A DNA stretch of 64,000 nucleotides from NCBI RefSeq assembly GCF_900156065.1, contig NZ_FTNF01000003.1, forward strand, positions 62,001 through 126,000, written 5' to 3'. The translations under genes and the position numbers were made by a program. Shown in pieces: positions 9,273 to 16,797 of the stretch; position 1 is the stretch's first letter; the number at the start of each line of letters is the position of its first letter. The notes beneath the pieces are model-generated. The model was not told where the DNA came from. It saw only the letters and a program-made list of their open reading frames with translations, and ran no database searches. This DNA comes from Micromonospora avicenniae. GTDB lineage: Bacteria; Actinomycetota; Actinomycetes; Mycobacteriales; Micromonosporaceae.

Positions 9273-12200
9273 ATGCCCATCATATCGACGGCCACATGGT
9301 TCATGACCGATGCGTAGCGGGATGTGCCGTCCTTGTTCGGATGAAAGGATTGCTGCGACAAGCCCCAGCGATTCCAACTCTCCGGCAGATAGTCCGGCAG
9401 TGGGCCATTCTCACCCGGCGTGAGGGTAAGGACTATCTTGTTGAGCGCCTCCGGGTCGCCGCATACTCCGTGGCCGGCGAACGCGACCGTGGGGTCACCG
9501 AAGTAGGTGGGGATGCCCTCGGCGCTGGCCTCCGTGCTGGCCTGCCCCATCACCGTGGCCAGCAGCAGAGCGGTGCTGTTCAGCCACGTCCGTTCCCCAT
9601 CGTTGATCTCGCTGAAGCAGAAGAGACCTGTCTGCTCGAACAGCTTCGGGTAACCCATCAGCAGAATCTGTGCGTGGGGCGCCTTCTTGTGGATTTCCCG
9701 CAGCACCGTTTTGATGGACTGCTTGACCGGCCCTTCGATGTTCTGCTTGACGGTCGCCGCAAGGGGCTCCGTGTCACCAGGATAGGTGTCGGTGTCGCAC
9801 TGAAAGCTGTTCAGGATGCAGAACTGGAGCACATCGGCGAAGCGCGCGTCGTTGCCGCCGATCGACAGGGTCACCAGAGTGGTGTTCTCATCAAGGAATC
9901 CGCGGTCGAGTTGCGGCAGTTCACCCCAGTGGTAAGCCGCCGACTGTCCCCAGGCGTTCGTCGGGAGCGGCTGCCCGTCTGGCGCGGTGTAGCCGGGCAG
10001 CAGGTTCTCCGTCTCGGCGCCGGAGCAGGCGAGAAACTGGTAGTCCATGCTCGGGTCCCAGGCGTCCGAGCGGCTGCCGATGTTCGACGTGCTGTCGGAG
10101 AGCACGGCCAATCGAGACCAGGCGTACCGCGACCGATGGCACACATCCTGGTAGCGCACCTGGTCGTTGACGACTTCCTTGTAGTCCGTCTCCGGGTAGT
10201 AGTCGGCTCCGTCCAGGCTGGAGGCACCCTCACCGGAGGAGAATGAGTCACCCAGCGCGACGATTTGATGCCGAGGCTTGGCAGCCAGCTTCTGCACGGC
10301 GATGGCGTCCCACGCCACGTCTTCGTCACCGGTTCCGTCGTACGCCTCGTTGGTCAACCGCACCCGCGGTGTACCGGCGAACTTGAAGACCCCGAGGGAT
10401 ACCCACTGACTGCGCTGTACGCGTTGCAGGATCACACGCTTCTTGCCGCTGGCAAACCCGGTGCCGAGATCGACCTCGTACGCGGCCTGGCGGGTATGCG
10501 CGCCCTGCTCCGGCAGGTGCACCATCACCCGGGCCCAGCCGTTGACTGCCTGATTCAGGGCCCAGGTACCCGTTACCTTCATTTTTCCACCAAGGTCGCC
10601 CGGCGCCCAGGTATGGGCGAACCAGAAGTGGCCCCCGAATCCGCCACCGATCTGATGAAAGTCGACCTTGGACGCAAACCGGCCTGCCGAGTCGTTGGCA
10701 AAGGTCAGCCCAAAGGTCCCTGAGTTGGTCCAGTTATTCGTGCATCCCGCACGGATTGGGGGAGTCCCGCCAGGGACGTCATCGACTATCAGGCTGCCGG
10801 AGGGCAGGCCGGACAAATCGCATTTCGGCGGGTAGGTGTTTGCGTCTTCCTGGTACGCATACCCAGGATCGAACCGCAGGACCTCGTTGCCGAGTTGGCT
10901 GGGGCCCTTCCACGTTGCCGACTGGTGGTACCAGCACACCAGGTCGTACTTGCCCGCAGCGTTCTTGTGCGCGCAAGGCCCTGCGGGCTCGCCCACCACG
11001 TCGGGATCGTCCGGCGTGTGCAGCTCGCCGGGGTGGCAGTCGTTCGAGTCGTCGCAGAACAGGTACGTCGGCGGTTTCACGTTGACCCGGTCCTCGACCG
11101 AAACCCACCAGGCTGCTCGAAAGCCCGCCACGGAGATGTCCGGGCCCTCCGGCAGGCTCGGCGGGTGCCCAGCAAAGCCCAACACCTTCTCCTGGTAGGG
11201 CCAATCCTGTGGGTGAGCGGCATCGGCGTAGGTGTCCTCGAGGAAGGGCCTGCGGTCCGGCTTGTATCGCGGGTTGGCCGGGTTGTTCGCCCAGCCCAGG
11301 CCCCATGGCTCGCCCGTGCCCAGATCTGGATGCAGGCCCGAGTTGTAGGCCCACAAGGCGTAGAACCAATTCTCCAGACCGGCTGGGTCTCCGTTGTTGA
11401 TGATCAGATTAGCGGCTCGGGTTTGGTTCCACTTGTCCTGCAGCACCCGCAATCCGGCCGCCACGTTGGCGGCGAAGTCGAGGGCGACCGCCCGCTGCGA
11501 GTCGTACGGCAGCAGCGTCTCTCCGGGCTTCGCGTGCCCACTGCGCCGCATCCCGTCGGTGAGCTGGGTGACACCGTAGCCGCAGTCGGCCTCATCCCAG
11601 CGCACGTCCCAGTCGTCGTCCGGGTTCTCGTTGTAGATGTCGCGCCCGTAGAAGTTGCCGATCAGCGGATTGCCGGTGACTCCCGGCAGGGCGTGACGCG
11701 TTGCCTGCCACATGTTCGATTCCTGGGCAACCACGCCCAGCATCACCTGCGCCGGCACCCGGCCGCCGCCGAGCAGTTGGTGCGGCGGGAACAGATCCTG
11801 TGGTGTGTACGCCGGCATCCCGAGGTTTTTCCAGTTGGCGGGTCTCTGCACGTACAGAGAGTTAGTGATGGCCTGGTCGATTGCCCACTCCACCTGCCGC
11901 GGCTTGGGCTGCAACACCTGGTTACGGGGATCGTTGCGCGGCACCGAACACCACCGCTCGTCCTCGGCGGGTTCCGTATCGGAGCCGGTGGCGTCGAGCG
12001 AGCGCTTGCCGTCTGCGGATGATGCATCTGGCCGCAGGGCTGCGGACGGATCTGTTGTAGTTGATCGCGGTGTCACCTGGAAGCTGACGTCGCGACCCGT
12101 GCCCGTGACTCGGGCTTCGATGGCGACCCGGCCGACTTCGGTGGCCTGCGCCGTCGATTCGGCCATCGCACCTTGGTCGGTACGCTGCACCCGGGTCAGC

Positions 12201-13222
12201 GCAAGCTGCCCCTCTGAGGAAAGTTCCGCCGCCGCCGGCACGTCGAGTCGTTTGACCCCGTCCGGTAGCGCCTGCAGCTCGGTCGGCCGCCCGGTGATGA
12301 AAAGCTGACGGCTCGCCCCGGCGCCGACCGACAGATCGCCGAGTGGCCCCTTTGCTAGCGTCCGCACCGTCGCACCCGGCCGAGGCGCCACGTAACCCAC
12401 CCGCGCCCCGCCGTCGGGGCGGTCGATGAAGAGGACGTTGCCCTTCCGGTCGGTGGTCATACCAAACGGTGTGCCGGCAGTGCGGACGAGCGGGACGAGT
12501 CGGCCACCTTTTTTCACCTGCACCAGGCGGGATCCGCCCGCAGCCACGATGCCAGCTGGGGTGAGTACTGGTGCCGTGAGCTCGGCCTCCACAACCTCGG
12601 CACCGCCGAGCTTTCCGGTGGCGACGTCGAGCGTGGTCAGTCGAGTCCGCGGCTGATCGCTCAGATTCTCCTCACGCTGACCATTCAGCTGGGTGAGCAC
12701 GGCGCTCTCCCCCGCACCGCAACTGGGATTGAAGTACGCGAGCGATGTGCGGATCGGCAGTCGGGTGACCTCGCCAGTTTTCAAGTCAACCGTGGCGGTG
12801 AATCCACCCCGGTCGAACAGGTCCGACCTGTTCGTGAAGGTCCGTGGCGCGTACACAACCACGAGCCGGCGACCGGACGCGGTCAGGCACGCGTTGCCGA
12901 TCCACTGATCGGCTTCCACACCGGGGACCGTCAGGTCGGCCACTCCGTGCCAGGTGTACCCACTGCTGACGGTGGCGGCCAACACGTGGAAGCCATCGGC
13001 GTCGCCGGAGGTCGTCCAGGCAAGGTCAGACGAGTGCGTCCACCCCTGCGGGAGCAACTGGTCGCGATGTTCGGGTCGAATGGTGTTGGTTGCCTTGGCC
13101 TGCTCCGCCTTCGGCGGCGATGCGGGCTCGGGCGGGGCGGCGGCTGCGGGGAGCGCGGGTGCCGCCGAAGCGGCGACGACGACTACGGCGGCCGCCGCTA
13201 GGGTGGCCCATTTTCGGATCAT
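9269..13222 (-). CDS. Giant secreted protein B: propeller-like, lytic-transglycosylase-like, golvesin-like and SGNH hydrolase domains
   Basis: The 1317-residue product starts at ATG 13222 after GGTAGGAAGG and has a signal peptide. Its first ~960 residues parallel giant protein A: a propeller-like part, then AQESNMW (candidate Glu501), GYGVTQLTDGM and ALWAYNSG, and a golvesin-like part ending DVAWDAIAV. It then gains an SGNH/GDSL hydrolase domain: GDSFSSGEG (Ser993), a GGND block, and SFHPNKDG (His1294). The position three residues before the His is Gln, not Asp, so a Ser-His dyad is likely. De-esterification or acyl removal from envelope polymers alongside glycan cleavage is a reasonable inference. 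The substrate is unknown. Confidence 0.75.
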   Translation of the reverse strand: MIRKWATLAAAAVVVVAASAAPALPAAAAPPEPASPPKAEQAKATNTIRPEHRDQLLPQGWTHSSDLAWTTSGDADGFHVLAATVSSGYTWHGVADLTVPGVEADQWIGNACLTASGRRLVVVYAPRTFTNRSDLFDRGGFTATVDLKTGEVTRLPIRTSLAYFNPSCGAGESAVLTQLNGQREENLSDQPRTRLTTLDVATGKLGGAEVVEAELTAPVLTPAGIVAAGGSRLVQVKKGGRLVPLVRTAGTPFGMTTDRKGNVLFIDRPDGGARVGYVAPRPGATVRTLAKGPLGDLSVGAGASRQLFITGRPTELQALPDGVKRLDVPAAAELSSEGQLALTRVQRTDQGAMAESTAQATEVGRVAIEARVTGTGRDVSFQVTPRSTTTDPSAALRPDASSADGKRSLDATGSDTEPAEDERWCSVPRNDPRNQVLQPKPRQVEWAIDQAITNSLYVQRPANWKNLGMPAYTPQDLFPPHQLLGGGRVPAQVMLGVVAQESNMWQATRHALPGVTGNPLIGNFYGRDIYNENPDDDWDVRWDEADCGYGVTQLTDGMRRSGHAKPGETLLPYDSQRAVALDFAANVAAGLRVLQDKWNQTRAANLIINNGDPAGLENWFYALWAYNSGLHPDLGTGEPWGLGWANNPANPRYKPDRRPFLEDTYADAAHPQDWPYQEKVLGFAGHPPSLPEGPDISVAGFRAAWWVSVEDRVNVKPPTYLFCDDSNDCHPGELHTPDDPDVVGEPAGPCAHKNAAGKYDLVCWYHQSATWKGPSQLGNEVLRFDPGYAYQEDANTYPPKCDLSGLPSGSLIVDDVPGGTPPIRAGCTNNWTNSGTFGLTFANDSAGRFASKVDFHQIGGGFGGHFWFAHTWAPGDLGGKMKVTGTWALNQAVNGWARVMVHLPEQGAHTRQAAYEVDLGTGFASGKKRVILQRVQRSQWVSLGVFKFAGTPRVRLTNEAYDGTGDEDVAWDAIAVQKLAAKPRHQIVALGDSFSSGEGASSLDGADYYPETDYKEVVNDQVRYQDVCHRSRYAWSRLAVLSDSTSNIGSRSDAWDPSMDYQFLACSGAETENLLPGYTAPDGQPLPTNAWGQSAAYHWGELPQLDRGFLDENTTLVTLSIGGNDARFADVLQFCILNSFQCDTDTYPGDTEPLAATVKQNIEGPVKQSIKTVLREIHKKAPHAQILLMGYPKLFEQTGLFCFSEINDGERTWLNSTALLLATVMGQASTEASAEGIPTYFGDPTVAFAGHGVCGDPEALNKIVLTLTPGENGPLPDYLPESWNRWGLSQQSFHPNKDGTSRYASVMNHVAVDMMGM

Positions 13223-13350
13223 GGCCTTCCTACCTCGAGAGGGGATGGGACCAAAACACACTCATCGAGGCCGCCATCGTTCGGCCATCAGCGCCTCATC
13301 AGTTCTCAAGGGAGGGCGCAACAGTCCATCCACTAACACACACGCGACGG

Positions 13351-13388
13351 CGACGGCATGCCGCTACGAATGGAGCGGCATGCCGTCG
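13351..13388 (-). terminator. Hairpin terminator after DUF2690 copy B
   Basis: A perfect 15-bp inverted repeat (CGACGGCATGCCGCT and its complement) with an 8-base loop lies about 20 bases beyond the stop of the minus-strand DUF2690 gene. It separates that gene from the start of giant protein B. Confidence 0.7.
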
Positions 13389-13408
13389 ACGGAGCGAGGT
13401 TGCAACTG

Positions 13409-13879
13409 TCAGTTAACGCAATACTCCATCCACTGGGCCAGTGCCGAGTAGTAAAAGTAGAGGCAGCCACGCGGGTTCTGGTTGGCGGCCGCCATTGGCG
13501 TCCAACCCGTCTCGCCGGCGTACGCGGCCAGGGTCTTTTTGTACGTCACCGAGTTGCCCTTGATGCGTGCCTCGCCCGTCGATCCGTACTGATTGGTGTA
13601 CCTGGTCCAGTAGGCCTGGCAGCCGGAGGAATACCTCAGCTCGATGTAGACACCGTTCTTCGCCACCCCGTCCGCCACCGTCGTTCCGGTGCAGCCCAGC
13701 GAATTGGGATCCTTTCCATTGCAGGAAAGGTAACCGGACCCGCCACCGTTGCGGCAGAGGTCGGGATCGGCCGCAGTGCCCGCCCACGCCGCATTGGGCG
13801 AAGCCACGAGGGCACTGGCGGCCAGCACCGTCGCCGCCAGGAAGTTCCGTGTCCGCCTGAAATTGAAAACCCGAGCCAC
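13409..13879 (-). CDS. Small secreted DUF2690-type protein (copy B)
   Basis: GTG 13879 is preferred because AGAGGA lies six bases upstream; an upstream GTG at 13894 would add five residues. The 156-residue product has an Arg-rich n-region, a hydrophobic core and a cleavage site near AAWAG. The mature part shows the DUF2690 pattern: LSCNGKDP, a following Cys, then VYIELRYSSGCQAYWTRY. It is a diverged paralogue of copy A at the other end of the block, and its C-terminus gains two extra Cys. No catalytic motif is seen and function is unknown. Confidence 0.85.
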   Translation of the reverse strand: MARVFNFRRTRNFLAATVLAASALVASPNAAWAGTAADPDLCRNGGGSGYLSCNGKDPNSLGCTGTTVADGVAKNGVYIELRYSSGCQAYWTRYTNQYGSTGEARIKGNSVTYKKTLAAYAGETGWTPMAAANQNPRGCLYFYYSALAQWMEYCVN

Positions 13880-14113
13880 AGCAGTTCCTCTCACTCACAG
13901 TGATCGGGCCGACTGTAATCATGGGGCTCATCATTTCCCCATCGCCCGGCCACCACGATCCCGCGCCGCTCACACGGCAAGACGTCAAACCACCACGTAG
14001 GCAGGACCGATGACCCGCCGATGGGAAGACAACGGCATCGTCTGGCCTGCGACCGTGCAGCGTCGCGGCTCCTGCCCGGCACCTTGGCCCGGCCCAAGCC
14101 GGCAACTCCCCGG

Positions 14114-15595
14114 TCAGACCCGAGCGGTGGGGTCGGCAGTAAACCGTGATATCCGTCTCGCCATCCATGGCGCATCAGGAGCGCCGTCGAGCACCCCGCC
14201 GTCCGGGTCGTCGGCGTACGTGGCCCGGACGGCGTCGCGCCCCGGTCGCAGGATGTCGCGCACGATCAGCCCGCAGAGCACCACCACGGTGACCAGCCGC
14301 AGGCTGGCGGCGAGCACGAACACGCCCTCCGGGAAGACGGGCCGCCCGGTGGAGGCGCCGAGCAGTTCGCCGTAAAACGCCGCGAAGTAGCAGACCTCGG
14401 CCAACTGCCACGCGAGGAAGGCCCCCCAGCGCGGCCTGGCGAGCACGGCGAGCGGCAGCAGCCAGAGCACGAACTGCTGGGACCACACCTTGCTGAAGAT
14501 CAGGAAGGCGGCGACCACCAGGAACGCGAGCTGCGCCAGCCGGGGACGGCGTGGTGCCAGCAGGGCCAGGGCGGCCACCCCGAGGCAGACCAGCCCGAAC
14601 AGGGCGTACGAGAGCAGGTTGAGCGTCGGGATGTTGCCGTTCAACCACTCGAACGGGCCCTGGCCGCCGACCTTGCCGTCGAGGTAGCGGCCGATGTACC
14701 AGAGCGTCCCCCAGTCGATGGGACGGGTGCTGTTCAGTTCGAAGAAGCGGTCCCAGTTCTCCCAGTACGGCACAGCGGCGGGCAGGTTCACCGCCACCAG
14801 CGCGACCGCGCCCGCCGCGATGGCGGTGAGCGCCGCGCGCAGCCGCTTCGCCCGCAGGGCGAGCAGCAGCAGCGGCCAGAACAGGAAGAGTGGCCAGAGT
14901 TTGGCCGCGCCGGCCAACCCGAGCAGCGCGCCGGCCAGCACGGGCCGCCGCTTCGCCCAGGCCAGCAGGCCGAACGCGCCCAGCCCGATGGCGAGCAGGT
15001 CCCAGTTCACCGTGGCGGTGAGCAGCAGAGCCGGCGACAGTGCGAAGAGCGCGGCGTCCCAGGGTCGTCGGCGGCGCAGTGCCAGGATCACCGCGACCGT
15101 GGCCACGGCGAGCGCGCCGAGCACCAGCGCGTTCAGGTTGTAGAACCACTGGCCCTGGTTGATGCCGGGGTCCTCGTTCCCGAGGGCGTGCACCGGCAGA
15201 CCGAGCGCACCCATGAGATAACCGGTCAGCACCGGGTACTCGACAGGGTGGTCCCGGTAGGGCACCTTGCCCTCGTTCAGCCCTTCGGCGTAGTAGAGGG
15301 CGAGCACGTCGGTGTAGCAGAACCGCGTGTACTGCACGTTGTTCTGCCAGGCGCCGTCCTGGCAGGGGGACTTCTGCACCCAGTGCAGCGCCAGCGTCAG
15401 GCAGACGAGGGCCAGGACGATCCGGGCCGCCGTCCAGAACCGACGTTCGCGGCCGGCCGGCCGGTCGAGGGCCACGGCGTGGTCGCCCAGCGGGCCGCCG
15501 ATGAGCCCGGAGACTCCCCGGACGAACCCGTCGGAGCGGGACGGGTGGTCGCTGGTGCGGGCATCGCCGAGGCCGGGCGTCGACTGGGTGCTCAT
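14114..15595 (-). CDS. Polytopic mannosyltransferase-like membrane protein (GT87/DUF2029 type), Rv0051-like
   Basis: ATG 15595 gives 493 residues with about eleven hydrophobic segments. The first external loop contains PCQDGAWQNN and later YRDHPVEYPVLTGYLMG; the EYP motif is typical of GT87/DUF2029 polyprenyl-phosphate-mannose-dependent transferases. The gene lies next to ponA, as Rv0051 does in M. tuberculosis. The likely role is adding sugars to envelope lipoglycans or glycoproteins at the outer membrane face. Donor and acceptor are inferred from the family only. The longer upstream reading frame is rejected because it lacks membrane-protein character and a ribosome site. Confidence 0.8.
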   Translation of the reverse strand: MSTQSTPGLGDARTSDHPSRSDGFVRGVSGLIGGPLGDHAVALDRPAGRERRFWTAARIVLALVCLTLALHWVQKSPCQDGAWQNNVQYTRFCYTDVLALYYAEGLNEGKVPYRDHPVEYPVLTGYLMGALGLPVHALGNEDPGINQGQWFYNLNALVLGALAVATVAVILALRRRRPWDAALFALSPALLLTATVNWDLLAIGLGAFGLLAWAKRRPVLAGALLGLAGAAKLWPLFLFWPLLLLALRAKRLRAALTAIAAGAVALVAVNLPAAVPYWENWDRFFELNSTRPIDWGTLWYIGRYLDGKVGGQGPFEWLNGNIPTLNLLSYALFGLVCLGVAALALLAPRRPRLAQLAFLVVAAFLIFSKVWSQQFVLWLLPLAVLARPRWGAFLAWQLAEVCYFAAFYGELLGASTGRPVFPEGVFVLAASLRLVTVVVLCGLIVRDILRPGRDAVRATYADDPDGGVLDGAPDAPWMARRISRFTADPTARV

Positions 15596-15814
15596 GAAGA
15601 GGCATCCTGCCGCAACACCGCGAGGAGAACGAGCACATGCCCCCACGTCAAGGCGTCTGCCCGAGACAGCTGCTCTCCCTCCGTGTGACCTTTTGTACCC
15701 ACAGCAACGCACATATTGTCCCGTTCACCCCTTCTTCAGTCCTTGACGGACATGGAGGAACGGCTATGCTGAGCGCGGTCGTCCCACGGCCAGGAGAAAG
15801 CCACGGGGGCAGTT

Positions 15815-16666
15815 GTGGAATTTCAATTTCTCGGTCCACTGACCATGCGATCAGGCAATTCCTCTTTCCATATTTCGGGGGAGCGCGGTCGCAAACTGCT
15901 TGCCCGCCTCGTAATCGACGTCAACCACGACGTCACCATCGATCGTCTAATAGACACCGTATGGGACGCCGATCCGCCGGCCACTGCGCGTCAGCAAATC
16001 CAAAACCGCTTGGGCCGACTCCGCGCCCTGCTGTCGCAAAATGCCTCGGGCCAACAGATCGTCCGACATGGCAACTGCTACCAGTTGCAATCGGCCGAAG
16101 AACACGTCGACGGATTGAGGTTTCGCCGGCTCTGCGCCGAGGCGGATATCGCCCACCGGTCTGGTGATGCGGCGCACGCGACCGCTCTACTCCGCCAAGG
16201 GCTCACATTGTGGCGCGGGAATGCGCTCCAGGACATCCACTCGGACGCCTTACAAGGGGATGCCACCCATTGGGAGGAGTTCCGCCTCCGCGCCATCGAG
16301 AGCCTGGTGGCTCTCGAATTCGCTAGGGGAGCCGGAGTTTCCATCATTTCCGATTTGCAGTCCTGGGTCGCTAGATATCCCTATCACGAGGGTCTGCACT
16401 GCCGCCTGTCTGAGGCCCTGCACGAGGCGGGGCGAACGGTCGAATCGCTGGCCGCCATCCGGGATCTACGGCACCGGCTAGATTTGGAACTGGGAATCGC
16501 ACCGGGCGCCGCAGTCAATGAGCTGGAGCGAAGCATTCTCGTAAGCCAGGAGGCACTGCCACCAGCCAGCATCCACCTTGACCGGGAGGCAGCCGAGGCG
16601 CTGCGCCGGGCACTGAGCGAAACCACGCGTGCACTGGCGATCCTGGCCACTGTCTTGGCCTGCTGA
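15815..16666 (+). CDS. Orphan SARP/AfsR-type transcriptional regulator
   Basis: The 283-residue protein has an OmpR-like winged-helix DNA-binding domain (about 1-95; RGRKLLARLVIDVNHDVTIDRLIDTVW) and a bacterial transcriptional activation domain (about 97-245; RDLRHRLDLELGIAPG). This is the standard SARP layout without NB-ARC or TPR parts. Such activators normally sit in secondary-metabolite clusters and bind heptameric direct repeats. Here no biosynthetic genes adjoin it. Many codons end in A or T, unlike the neighbours, which suggests transfer. The start is GTG 15815. Its targets are unknown; the secreted-protein block next door is one possibility. Confidence 0.85.
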   Translation: MEFQFLGPLTMRSGNSSFHISGERGRKLLARLVIDVNHDVTIDRLIDTVWDADPPATARQQIQNRLGRLRALLSQNASGQQIVRHGNCYQLQSAEEHVDGLRFRRLCAEADIAHRSGDAAHATALLRQGLTLWRGNALQDIHSDALQGDATHWEEFRLRAIESLVALEFARGAGVSIISDLQSWVARYPYHEGLHCRLSEALHEAGRTVESLAAIRDLRHRLDLELGIAPGAAVNELERSILVSQEALPPASIHLDREAAEALRRALSETTRALAILATVLAC

Positions 16667-16749
16667 CCGAAGCCGAACGTTCGGGTCGCACCGCTAGCAC
16701 TCTCTGGAGTTCGGGCCTGAACTGAGGACTACCAGGGAATAATCTGACG

Positions 16750-16785
16750 CCGCCGGCGGCCGGACAGGGGTCCGGCCGCCGGCGG
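16750..16785 (-). terminator. Hairpin terminator after ponA
   Basis: A perfect 15-bp stem (CCGCCGGCGGCCGGA and its complement) with a 6-base loop lies just beyond the ponA stop. It also separates ponA from the convergent SARP gene. Confidence 0.65.
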
Positions 16786-16797
16786 CTCGAATTTCGT

